Shown here one piece after another: positions 1-7,077 of a DNA stretch of 64,000 bases. Positions within the stretch are counted from its first letter, which is position 1, and every line of letters starts with the position of its first letter. The stretch spans positions 1,007,655 to 1,071,654 of the forward strand of contig NZ_KB913024.1 in NCBI RefSeq assembly GCF_000384035.1, read 5' to 3'. Made by a program: the position numbers and the translations under genes. The notes under the pieces are model-generated. The model did not search any database and was not told the origin of the DNA. It was given only the letters and a program-made list of their open reading frames with translations. This DNA is from Actinopolyspora mortivallis DSM 44261. GTDB lineage: Bacteria; Actinomycetota; Actinomycetes; Mycobacteriales; Pseudonocardiaceae.

Positions 1-1523
1 AGGCTGCCCTCGCCGAAGAACCGTTCGACGATCCCGGTCACGCAGTCGGACCGCCCGAGCGCTCCGTGGCCGCTTCCCAGCCAGTTCACCGTGATCCCCT
101 GGGTGAGGCTGTTGGCGAGCTTCTCACCGCCCTGGGCGGGCAGGAACGGATCGTGTTCGGTGGTGATCACCGGCACGGGGGGAAGGTCCCCGTTCCCGGG
201 GGAGGGAAGCGCCTCCTGCGGACGTGGCCACGGTGAGCACTGAACGAGTTCCTGGGCGAAGACCCCACCGAACAGGGGGAGTTCGTTCACCCACTGCCGC
301 ATGACGTCGGTGGCCCGTTCCGGGGGAAGTCGCACCATGGTGTCGTTGCACCTGGTGATCATGCGGGCGTCCAGTTCGGTCGGTGCCGGCACCGGGTCGC
401 GGACGAACGAGGCCAGTTCGGTGGCGTCTCCGTCGTCCGCCGCGGCGAGAGCCTCACCCAGACGGGGCCACGAATTCCGCTCGGCCAGCCCGCCCAGCAC
501 TGCGCGGATCACTTCACCGGGACGCAGGGCCTCGGCCGTCGTGGACAACCCGGACTCGCGTGCCTTCCGCAGCAGTCGCTGTACCAGTTCCCGTGGGGTC
601 TCATCCAAGGCGCAGTCCTGGCCCCGTCGGCACCACTGGGCGAACCTGTCGAAGGTTCTCTCGGCACTGCGGGCCTGGTTCTTGGCGCGGGCGAGTGGGT
701 CGAGCACGGGATCGGGGACACCGTCCAGCACCATCCTCCCGACAGAGTCGGGATACCTCCGGGCGTAGGTCGTCAGCACCCGTGAGCCCTCGCCCCGCCC
801 GATGACGTGCAACCTGGGCACTCCCAGTTCGACGCGCAGCTCCTCCAGATCCTCGGCCGTGTGCCGGGTGTCGTAGGTCTGGGCGCGGCGCTCCAGATCG
901 AGCAGGCACTCGTTGCTGGCCGAACGCGCGGAGTCCAACAGTTCGTCCAGCTCGGAGCCGCTCTCCGCCCGCGGGTCGAACCCCGTGAGGGTGGCGCGGT
1001 CCGCCGGGGGGACGCAGTCGAGTGGATCGGACTCGCCGCTTCCCCTGCGGTCCACTCCGATGAGGGTGAACTCGCGCAGCATCTCCTCGGGAAGCTGGGT
1101 GGCCAGCCGCGCCGCGAAGGTGGTGCCCGGCTCCCCGCGAATGTCGTTGACCACCACCAGCGGGATCCCTCCCGTGCCCACCCGCAGCAGGGCGATGCGC
1201 ATGGTTCCGCCGTACCGCATCCGGTCGGAGCCGACAGCGGTGGTCATGCGGGCGCAGGAGAAACGCGTGTCCTCGGCGGGCTCGGCTCCGTCCAGCTCGT
1301 TGCTGGTGCTCGCGGTGCAGTCGTGCCAGTCGAGTGCCTGCCGCCCCTGCGGCCCCAACGGCGGGAGGGGGCGTGGCCCGGGTGAGCCCCGGTCCGGGGG
1401 AACCTGCTGCTGCTCACCCCGCTGGGCCACCGCCGGACGGTCCGAGGGGCCGGCCGAACAGGCTGGGACCGCCAGCAGTAACAGCACGGCACAGATCCGT
1501 CCGACGAGGCGCGTGGGGGGCAC
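1..1523 (-). CDS. secreted alpha/beta hydrolase with TAP-like C-terminal domain (3' end outside window)
   Basis: Putative exported peptidase/esterase of the actinobacterial tripeptidyl-aminopeptidase-like family. The GTG start at 1523 is chosen because AAAGGAG lies five bases upstream. The product opens with a short positive stretch and a Leu-rich core ending in VPAC, which looks like a loose lipobox, so a lipoprotein is likely. The alpha/beta hydrolase core includes an oxyanion-type segment (VVVNDIRGEPG), a GVDRRGSG segment and a nucleophile-elbow region reading GRGEGS, where the usual GxSxG serine position holds Glu. The C-terminal region with ITTEHDPFLPA and SGHGALG matches the TAP-like domain that supplies the catalytic Asp and His. 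Family assignment is firm; loss of the nucleophile would mean an inactive or altered enzyme and is worth checking. Confidence 0.8.
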   Translation of the reverse strand, partial: MPPTRLVGRICAVLLLLAVPACSAGPSDRPAVAQRGEQQQVPPDRGSPGPRPLPPLGPQGRQALDWHDCTASTSNELDGAEPAEDTRFSCARMTTAVGSDRMRYGGTMRIALLRVGTGGIPLVVVNDIRGEPGTTFAARLATQLPEEMLREFTLIGVDRRGSGESDPLDCVPPADRATLTGFDPRAESGSELDELLDSARSASNECLLDLERRAQTYDTRHTAEDLEELRVELGVPRLHVIGRGEGSRVLTTYARRYPDSVGRMVLDGVPDPVLDPLARAKNQARSAERTFDRFAQWCRRGQDCALDETPRELVQRLLRKARESGLSTTAEALRPGEVIRAVLGGLAERNSWPRLGEALAAADDGDATELASFVRDPVPAPTELDARMITRCNDTMVRLPPERATDVMRQWVNELPLFGGVFAQELVQCSPWPRPQEALPSPGNGDLPPVPVITTEHDPFLPAQGGEKLANSLTQGITVNWLGSGHGALGRSDCVTGIVERFFGEGS

Positions 1524-1760
1524 GGGAACTCCTTTGCGACGCTGTCCGGTGGCGGGAGTCTCGCGCGGACTCGTTTCCGCGGGTGGTTCCGGGCCGAAGC
1601 ATCGCACGGGCGCCGTGATCATCGGGCGAGCGGGTTCACCCGGGACGGCGTCCGTGTCGTTCGGCTCGCATATTCTCCGGTCGGTGCTCCGGGGCCGCGG
1701 CCCGGTGGTTGCCGGAGCCGTCGCTGGTGACGCCCGGGAGGAAGGGAGTGCGAGGTCGAC

Positions 1761-2663
1761 GTGGAGCGCGCGAAGGAGGCCCCGACCGGCCGTGGAGTCG
1801 TCGCGGAGCTCGGCAGGTTGTCCGGCAGGGCGTTCGCAGCCGCCCCGCCACCGTTGTTCGTGGTGACCGGGATGATCAGTCTCCAGGTCGGTGCGGCCTT
1901 CGCCAAACGCCTGTTCGAGCTCGCCGGGCCGTTCGGGATCAGCGCTATCCGCCTCACCGTCGCCGCGACGGTGCTGCTGCTGGTGTGGCGGCCCTCACTC
2001 CGGATGGAGCCGCGGACCTTCCTCGTGGTCGCGGGCTACGGTGTGGTGCTGGCCGGGATGAACACCAGTATCTACCTGGCGTTCGAACGCATCCCCCTCG
2101 GAGTGGCCGTCACCATCGAGTTCCTCGGCCCGTTGGCGGTGGCGGTGATCGGTTCGCGGCGCGGGCTCGACGTGGTGTGGGCCGCGCTCGCCGCCGTCGG
2201 CGTGCTGCTGCTGTCCGGGATGGACGGAGGGCTCGATCCCGTCGGAGTCGGTTTCGCGCTGTTGGCCGCCGCGTGCTGGGCGGGCTACATCGTCATGGGG
2301 GGCAAACTCGGTGACCGAACCACCGGCGGGAGGGGACTCGCCGTGGGAATGGCCGTCGGCGCGCTGTTGGCGCTGCCACTCGGCGTGGTGGAGTCCGGCT
2401 CGGCGTTGCTGCGCCCCGGCGTGCTGGCCGCGGGACTCGTGGTGGCGCTGATGTCCTCGGTGATCCCCTACTCGATGGAGCTGGAGGCGTTGCGCCGCCT
2501 TCCGGCCAGGGTGTTCGGGGTGCTGATGAGTCTGGAGCCCGCCGTGGCCACGCTGGCCGGCTTGGTCGTGCTGCACGAGACGCTGGGGGTGGCGCAGTGG
2601 TTGGCCGTGGGCTGCGTGGTGGCCGCATCCGTCGGGGCGACCAGAACGGGACGAAGCGCCTGA
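1761..2663 (+). CDS. EamA/RhtA-family inner-membrane exporter
   Basis: A 300-residue, ten-helix drug/metabolite transporter of the EamA type, closest in character to RhtA threonine/homoserine exporters. Two internally similar halves are visible: each has alternating hydrophobic helices and a conserved helix end (GPLAVAVIGSRR in the first half, SLEPAVATLAGLVVLHE in the second), as in other EamA proteins. The GTG start at 1761 follows an AGGAAGGGAG stretch about a dozen bases upstream; an internal ATG (MISLQVG) would remove a cytoplasmic N-terminus of about 36 residues but keep all helices. It converges on the envelope-stress block with a 19-base gap. The substrate is not determinable from sequence; amino acid or related metabolite export is the family expectation. 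Confidence 0.85.
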   Translation: MERAKEAPTGRGVVAELGRLSGRAFAAAPPPLFVVTGMISLQVGAAFAKRLFELAGPFGISAIRLTVAATVLLLVWRPSLRMEPRTFLVVAGYGVVLAGMNTSIYLAFERIPLGVAVTIEFLGPLAVAVIGSRRGLDVVWAALAAVGVLLLSGMDGGLDPVGVGFALLAAACWAGYIVMGGKLGDRTTGGRGLAVGMAVGALLALPLGVVESGSALLRPGVLAAGLVVALMSSVIPYSMELEALRRLPARVFGVLMSLEPAVATLAGLVVLHETLGVAQWLAVGCVVAASVGATRTGRSA

Positions 2664-2682
2664 GCTCCGAACCGGCGGAGCC

Positions 2683-3312
2683 TCAGCGCACCCTCGGTTC
2701 CCGGGAGCGGTCCAACTCCAGGCGGATCGCGGTGGGCAGCACCTCGGTCTGCAGGGCGCTGCGCGCCCGGGACAGCACTTTGTGGTCCAGTTCCTCCCAG
2801 ACCCCGCGTACGTCGGTGTCGTCGCGCAGGGACAGCACCATGCGGATCCCGGGACGTCGCTGAGTTCCGGTGGTGCGTACCCGGGCGCCGACGACCCCGG
2901 TGACCTCGTGGGCGTCGGTGCGGATCGCCTCGGCCAGGGCCCTGCCGGACAGGGAGATCCGACCGTCACCGCCCTCCCCGACGCGGAAGTCGGGCCGCGA
3001 CTCGGGGCGCGACGCGCGCACCACCCACCAGAGACCGAGCACGATCAGCACGATCCCGAGTACCACGGCGGCGGCCAGGGTGAGACGGGGCTGGTCCGTC
3101 ATCCAGCGTCGGGCGAGCGGGTCCAGCAGGGGACGTCTCGCTCGGTAGGTGCCCAACGCACCGCTTCCGACCAGCAACACGAACGTGCCGACCAACAGGG
3201 CCAGCGTTCCCACGAGCGCCGTCACCGTCCGTTCGAGGGCGATCGTTCTCCCCAGCAGCCGTGCGGAGTTCCCGCCGCCGTCGCGGGGGGCGTTGGCTCG
3301 TTCCGTTTCCAC
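2683..3312 (-). CDS. AmaP/DUF6286-like membrane protein of the Asp23 block
   Basis: A 209-residue protein with a basic cytoplasmic N-terminus, two hydrophobic helices (about residues 30-53 and 76-98) and a C-terminal soluble domain with a Gls24-like tail containing a paired VGARVRTTG / GIRMVLSL pattern. This resembles the alkaline-shock membrane anchor AmaP, which in Firmicutes tethers Asp23 to the membrane. GTG start at 3312, with GAGGAG upstream. It is the last gene of the minus-strand envelope-stress block, 26 bases after the preceding DUF6286 protein. The anchor function is inferred from topology and neighbours. Confidence 0.75.
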   Translation of the reverse strand: METERANAPRDGGGNSARLLGRTIALERTVTALVGTLALLVGTFVLLVGSGALGTYRARRPLLDPLARRWMTDQPRLTLAAAVVLGIVLIVLGLWWVVRASRPESRPDFRVGEGGDGRISLSGRALAEAIRTDAHEVTGVVGARVRTTGTQRRPGIRMVLSLRDDTDVRGVWEELDHKVLSRARSALQTEVLPTAIRLELDRSREPRVR

Positions 3313-3338
3313 TGTGGGCTCCTCGGGCGTGTGCGGGC

Positions 3339-3872
3339 TCAGTCCCGTTTCGCCGGGCGAACCGTGACCGAGACTTTCGGGGCGGAGACCAGCGGAAGCT
3401 CGTCCACGGCGGTGCGTGCCGTCTCCCGCAGTCTGTGTTCCAGGTCCTCGGACTCCTCACCGTCGCCGAGCGCGGTCACCCGTACCGCTCCGCGTCGAGC
3501 GACCACGGTGGCTTTCGCGACCCCCTGCTGGGCCCGCACCCGGTGGCCGACCACCCTGGCCAGGGAGCGGGGACGCGTGACCACGGTCACGCCCTCGGCG
3601 GGATCGTGCAGCCGGATCTCACCACGTCCCGCACGCAGTGAGAACCACAGCAGTAGCAGGCCGAGCACCGCCGTGACGGCCGCCCCCGTCCGGACGACGG
3701 TGGATCTCCAGGACACCGCGCTCAGTTCGTCCTCCAGGGAGGAGCTGTCCGGCAGCGGGGTGGTGACGTCGGGAAACATCGTCAGCAGGACGATCTCGGT
3801 CAGCAGCAGTGCTCCCGCGGCCAGCAGAACCAGGCCGAGCAGCACCGTGAGCAACCGGATGACAAGACGCAT
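3339..3872 (-). CDS. DUF6286-type two-helix membrane protein
   Basis: 177 residues: a first helix in about the first 32 residues, an acidic external loop with FPDVTTPLPD, a second helix around residues 62-82, then a soluble C-terminal domain (RVRAQQGVAKATVVARRGAVRV) ending in a charged tail. This is the same plan as the next gene downstream, so the two are probably paralogous AmaP/DUF6286 proteins. It begins three bases after the upstream Asp23-like gene, so co-translation is likely. No catalytic motif is seen; a structural or scaffolding role at the membrane is the reasonable reading. Confidence 0.72.
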   Translation of the reverse strand: MRLVIRLLTVLLGLVLLAAGALLLTEIVLLTMFPDVTTPLPDSSSLEDELSAVSWRSTVVRTGAAVTAVLGLLLLWFSLRAGRGEIRLHDPAEGVTVVTRPRSLARVVGHRVRAQQGVAKATVVARRGAVRVTALGDGEESEDLEHRLRETARTAVDELPLVSAPKVSVTVRPAKRD

Positions 3873-3875
3873 CGC

Positions 3876-4268
3876 TCAATCCACTCGGGGTTTCCGGGGG
3901 TGGGGGACCAGGGCGTTGACGCGCACGTCGATCGCGTGCACCCGGCAGTTCGTCATGCGGTCGAGTTCGGTTCGTACCCGCTCGCGCACGGCGCGGATGG
4001 TGGCCTCCACCGGGGCGGGGTAGCGCAGCGCGAGGTCGAGCCGTATCCGCAGCGCCCTGTCGGGGCCGCTCACCCGGGCGCTCGTGCCGTGTCCACCCGC
4101 CCCGAAGCGTCGGGGGGTGTCCACGCAGTCGGGTTCCAGGTTCGCCGTGTGTTCCACGATCTTGCGCAGCACCTCGCGGTCGATCCGCAGCGTCCCGCGC
4201 TCGGACGCCTCGGTGGAGTGCTCCTCGGGACTCGCCGAGGAGTGGCGGGTGTCCAGTGTCTCGGTCAA
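3876..4268 (-). CDS. Asp23/Gls24-family envelope stress protein
   Basis: 130 residues with the family pattern: a strand-forming start (GTLRIDREVLRKIVEHTANL), a central DLALRYPAPVEATIRAVRERVRTEL segment and a terminal VHAIDVRVNAL strand, matching the repeated 'x-V-D-V-x-V' layout of Asp23 proteins. The start is a TTG whose TG is shared with the TGA stop of the upstream DUF2273 gene (TTGA overlap), which implies translational coupling. In Firmicutes Asp23 forms a membrane-proximal network bound to AmaP; here it sits directly before two AmaP-like genes. Its exact biochemical role is unknown. Confidence 0.82.
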   Translation of the reverse strand: MTETLDTRHSSASPEEHSTEASERGTLRIDREVLRKIVEHTANLEPDCVDTPRRFGAGGHGTSARVSGPDRALRIRLDLALRYPAPVEATIRAVRERVRTELDRMTNCRVHAIDVRVNALVPHPRKPRVD

Positions 4269-4447
4269 CGGTCCCTGCCCCGGCCGAACAGCTCACCGAC
4301 GTCCATGCCGTTGTCCACGAAGCGGCCCACCGCGAAACCGAGCACGCCGACGGCCGCGGTGATCAGGAACGCGGTGAAACCCCCCAGGGCCACCGCCACG
4401 CCGAGTATCAGTCCGGCCAGCAAGCCGGTCTGTGTCGCGTTCACCAC
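4265..4447 (-). CDS. DUF2273-type small membrane protein
   Basis: A 60-residue peptide with two glycine-rich hydrophobic helices (TGLLAGLILGVAVALGGF and a following ITAAVGVLGFAVGRFV) and a short charged tail. DUF2273 proteins of this size usually sit between Asp23 and AmaP genes, as here. GTG start at 4447 preceded by AGGAAGG; the coding end overlaps the next gene by four bases. It probably assembles with the Asp23/AmaP proteins in the membrane; this is inferred from conserved linkage. Confidence 0.8.
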   Translation of the reverse strand: MVNATQTGLLAGLILGVAVALGGFTAFLITAAVGVLGFAVGRFVDNGMDVGELFGRGRDR

Positions 4448-4495
4448 GAAAACCTTCCTGTTCGGTGTTGTGTGCTTGCTCGACGCGCCCGGTGC

Positions 4496-4792
4496 TCAGA
4501 GCACCCGGGGACCGCGTCTCCGACGGCTCCGCCATTCCCGCAGCCGCGCCAGCAGCCCGCGCAGACCGTCCCGGCGGACGATCACGACCGTGTCTCCGGC
4601 GCGGGTTTCCCGGGTTGTCGGCGGGGTGGGGGAGAACCCGTCGGCCTCGTCCCGTCCGCGCTGCAACGCGGCGATGCCCGCGGCGAAGGTCTCGGGGTCC
4701 CCGCCCACGTCGGGGTGATGTGTGCGGACGAACTCGCGCAGTCGTGCACGAGCCGCGGAGCGGTCCCGTGTGTACTCATCCGTCCCGGTCAT
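4496..4792 (-). CDS. small HPD-motif (J-domain-like) protein with basic C-terminus
   Basis: 98 residues. The first half contains RARLREFVRTHHPDVGGDPETF, so there is an HPD tripeptide in a helix-loop context as in DnaJ J-domains, with a shortened first helix. The second half is a Pro/Thr linker, a short strand (DTVVIVRRD) and an Arg-rich amphipathic tail (LARLREWRSRRRRG) that could bind the membrane or nucleic acid. ATG at 4792 is preferred over an upstream ATG because GGGAAG lies just before it; it overlaps the upstream gene by 17 bases. The HPD motif is seen directly; recruitment of an Hsp70 is inference. It may be an ordinary small protein peculiar to this actinobacterial locus. Confidence 0.65.
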   Translation of the reverse strand: MTGTDEYTRDRSAARARLREFVRTHHPDVGGDPETFAAGIAALQRGRDEADGFSPTPPTTRETRAGDTVVIVRRDGLRGLLARLREWRSRRRRGPRVL

Positions 4793-5132
4793 CGTGTCTT
4801 CCCGTCGAGGGTTCGGGAGGGGAGGACTCCTCGGGGGCAATCACGTCGCTCACCGTGATGTTCACGGAGTCCTGCCCCGTCAGTTCCTCCAGCCGGGCGC
4901 GCAGCTCGGTGACGATCTCGGGCACTGGTCGGGACAGGCGCAGTACCACTCCCACCTCCGGCGGGCCGTCCGGAGGAAACCGCACTCCGGTGACCCGTCG
5001 CCCGGGCAGGTAAGTGGCGAGGGTGCCGTACTCTCCACCGTCCAACCGCACCACGCAGGGATGGCCGAGCGCCGCCTCGGCCAGGCGCTCGGCCGGACTG
5101 CTCCGGGTCTCCGGGGCGTTCTCACTGTTCAA
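4776..5132 (-). CDS. short Asp23/Gls24-like protein
   Basis: 118 residues beginning LNSENAPETRSS. Asp23-like features: AALGHPCVVRLDGGEYGTLATYLPGRRV, a GVRFPPDG strand, an ARLEELTG helix and the typical SVNITVSDVIAPEE ending. No ATG is available; the TTG at 5132 is chosen because GGGGAGA is six bases upstream and translation farther upstream runs into low-complexity residues. It overlaps the following HPD gene by 17 bases. Members of this shorter subfamily commonly accompany full-length Asp23 genes in actinobacteria and may form mixed assemblies. Confidence 0.72.
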   Translation of the reverse strand: MNSENAPETRSSPAERLAEAALGHPCVVRLDGGEYGTLATYLPGRRVTGVRFPPDGPPEVGVVLRLSRPVPEIVTELRARLEELTGQDSVNITVSDVIAPEESSPPEPSTGRHDDRDG

Positions 5133-5221
5133 CGTCGTCTCCCCGTCTCCGGGACGTGTGCGATGGGGTTCTCCTCCGGGGCGGGGAGGGGACACGACCG
5201 GGTGGCCGTGGCCCCTCCGGG

Positions 5222-5764
5222 TCACTGCACCCGTGACCCGCCTCCGTTGCCGCCGTTCTCCTCCTCGTCCTCCGAGGGCAGGTGAATGTCGTTGACCGAG
5301 ATGTTGACCTCGGTGACTTCCAGGCCGCACATGCGCTCCACGCTGTGGATCACGTTGCGCCGCACCGCCCGGGCGAGGTCCACGATCGCCGCCCCGTACT
5401 CCACGACGATGTCCAGGTCTATCGCCGCCTGACGTTCGCCGACCTCGACCTGCACTCCCGAAATGTTCGAGCTGCCGCTGCCGCCGGGAATGCGTTCCCG
5501 CAGGGCCCCGAACGCGCGCGAGACCCCGCCACCCATCGAGTGGACGCCGGCGATCTCCCGTGCCGCTATTCCCGCGATCTTCTGCACCACGGAGGAGGAG
5601 ATGCTCGTTTTCCCCTGGCTGGTGTCGTCGGCGAGTCGGGCCGGGGTGCCTCCGGAACGGGACTCCGGGATGGTGGCTGCGGTCTCGCTCGCTCCGGACT
5701 GGTCCGCGCCGGACCGTGTGGAACCGGACGTGCTCGTGTGCTGGGTGCCACCGGACTGACTCAT
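5222..5764 (-). CDS. Asp23/Gls24-family envelope stress protein (main copy)
   Basis: 180 residues. A Ser/Thr/Gly-rich disordered N-terminus of about 50 residues precedes a canonical Asp23 domain: GKTSISSSVVQKIAGIAAREIAGVHSMGG, then VEVGERQAAIDLDIVVEYGA, then a RAVRRNVIHSVERM helix and the closing VTEVNISVNDIHLP. The ATG at 5764 is picked for the GGAGGGA box three bases before it. It starts after a 144-base gap downstream of the anti-sigma gene, so it may have its own promoter, possibly driven by the neighbouring ECF sigma factor (inference). It is probably the abundant structural member of the cluster. Confidence 0.85.
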   Translation of the reverse strand: MSQSGGTQHTSTSGSTRSGADQSGASETAATIPESRSGGTPARLADDTSQGKTSISSSVVQKIAGIAAREIAGVHSMGGGVSRAFGALRERIPGGSGSSNISGVQVEVGERQAAIDLDIVVEYGAAIVDLARAVRRNVIHSVERMCGLEVTEVNISVNDIHLPSEDEEENGGNGGGSRVQ

Positions 5765-5879
5765 GGGTTCCCTCCGCGGGTCTTGTTGGCAGCTGTCGGT
5801 TGTTCTCGGCAACGGTGGTGACCGTGTGTCCGGTCAGATGCTAGTTCCGTTCCCGCCCTTCCGGCTCGTTCCGGAATAC

Positions 5880-5893
5880 CCCCCGATCGGGGG
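5880..5893. other. 14-base perfect palindrome in the anti-sigma/asp23 gap
   Basis: CCCCC-GATC-GGGGG reads identically on both strands and lies in the 144 bases between the anti-sigma stop and the asp23 start. It could be a regulator site or a short hairpin that partly ends the sigma/anti-sigma transcript; there is no T-run after it on the minus strand, so a classical terminator is unlikely. GGAAC-type pentamers resembling ECF -35 elements lie nearby on the minus strand, without a convincing -10. Confidence 0.4.
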
Positions 5894-5908
5894 ATGTGAC
5901 TCGGGTGT

Positions 5909-6487
5909 TCATCGTTCGTGCTCGTTCCGTGTGGGTGGGGCCACGTCGGCCAGGCGCACGGTGATCTCCGGGGCACTCACCCCCAGGTGCTCCACGAGCT
6001 CGGCCTCGATCCGCTGCCGGAGGCCGGGCAGCAGACGCCATGCCGCCGCCGGGTAGGTCGCCACCAGGTCCACGCGCAGCACCCGCCCCTCCGGGACGCA
6101 GGAGAGCAGGGTCAGCTCCGGGGTCTCCCGCAGGATCCGCCGGACCAACCCGCGCGTCAGGGACACGGTCGCGGTGGGCCGGATGTAGAGCCTGCCGCGT
6201 TCCTGCTGGAGTTCCACCCACTCGCCGGTGTCGTGGTCCCGGGACTCCCGCAGAACGGCCAGCGTCCGTTCCAGCAGACCCTCCGGGGCCCGTACCGGGG
6301 TCTCGGCGGCGCGCCGCACCGCCCCCCAGCGCTCGGCGATCTCGGCCAGTTCGGCCTGGCAGTGCGGACAGGTGGCCAGGTGTTGCTCCAGGGCGGAGTC
6401 CTCCCCGTCCAGGTGGTAGTCGAGGAGTTCGCCGGTGCTGTGTCCGCACGGAAGGGGCCGGTCGGACACGGGGGTTTCCACGTTCAC
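5909..6487 (-). CDS. zinc-finger anti-sigma factor fused to an Asp23-like domain
   Basis: 192 residues from a GTG whose bases form GTGA with the stop of the sigma gene; GGGAGG lies five bases upstream. Residues around 12-45 form a zf-HC2/ZAS module (CGHSTGELLDYHLDG followed by EQHLATCPHC, the HxxxCxxC ligand pattern), known in anti-sigma factors that bind ECF sigmas. After a helical linker, the C-terminal half reads like an Asp23/Gls24 protein: ATVSLTRGLVRRILRETPEL, VLRVDLVATYPAAAWRLLPGLRQRI and VSAPEITVRLADV. No transmembrane helix is visible. The fusion suggests the anti-sigma factor senses the state of the Asp23 assembly directly; that is inference from domain architecture. Confidence 0.8.
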   Translation of the reverse strand: MNVETPVSDRPLPCGHSTGELLDYHLDGEDSALEQHLATCPHCQAELAEIAERWGAVRRAAETPVRAPEGLLERTLAVLRESRDHDTGEWVELQQERGRLYIRPTATVSLTRGLVRRILRETPELTLLSCVPEGRVLRVDLVATYPAAAWRLLPGLRQRIEAELVEHLGVSAPEITVRLADVAPPTRNEHER

Positions 6488-7077
6488 GGCACCTCCCTCA
6501 ACTCGGTGAGCAGCGCCAGCCGTGCCCGGTGCAGACGGGAGCGCAGGGCGGTGATGTTGACCTCCAGCACCTCGGCCACCTCCTCGTAGGACATGCCCTC
6601 CAGCTCGCGGAGCACCAGCGGCAACCGCTGGGACGGTTCGAGCCGCGCTATGGCGGTGTGCACCCGTCGAGTCTCCTCCTCCCGCAGCGCCGCTCCCTCC
6701 GGGTCCCCCGTGCCTTCGGGGGAGACCGCGGTGAGGGGAGACTCCTCGGTGAGATCCAGCGGAACGGTCGGTTTCCGCTTGCGGACCTGGCTCAACGCCG
6801 CGTTGGTGACCACCCGGTACAACCATGTCGAGGCGGCGGCGTCCCCGCGGAAGGTGGCCAACGCGCGCCAGGCGGAGACCCAGGCCTCCTGCACGGCGTC
6901 CTCGGCTTCGACCGGGTCGTCCACGATGCGCAGGGCGACCCGGTAGAGCCGGTTCGTGTGGGTTCGCACCAGCGAGTCGAACGCCGACGTGTCGCCCTCC
7001 TTGGCGGCCATGAGCAGGGCGCTGTCGTCGGGGACGCTCCCCGTCGCCCGTTCGTCGGCGTCGACTCCCTCGGTCAT
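6484..7077 (-). CDS. ECF-type RNA polymerase sigma factor
   Basis: 197 residues with region 2 (YRVALRIVDDPVEAEDAVQEAWVSAWRAL, core binding and -10 recognition) and region 4 (LEPSQRLPLVLRELEGMSYEEVAEVLEVNITALRSRLHRARLAL, -35 recognition), separated by a Glu/Pro-rich linker; no region 1 or 3, as expected for ECF sigmas. It overlaps the preceding reductase gene by ATGA and the following anti-sigma gene by GTGA, so the three are very probably one translationally coupled unit. Likely kept inactive by the adjacent zinc-finger protein and expected to control the Asp23 block. Confidence 0.92.
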   Translation of the reverse strand: MTEGVDADERATGSVPDDSALLMAAKEGDTSAFDSLVRTHTNRLYRVALRIVDDPVEAEDAVQEAWVSAWRALATFRGDAAASTWLYRVVTNAALSQVRKRKPTVPLDLTEESPLTAVSPEGTGDPEGAALREEETRRVHTAIARLEPSQRLPLVLRELEGMSYEEVAEVLEVNITALRSRLHRARLALLTELREVP

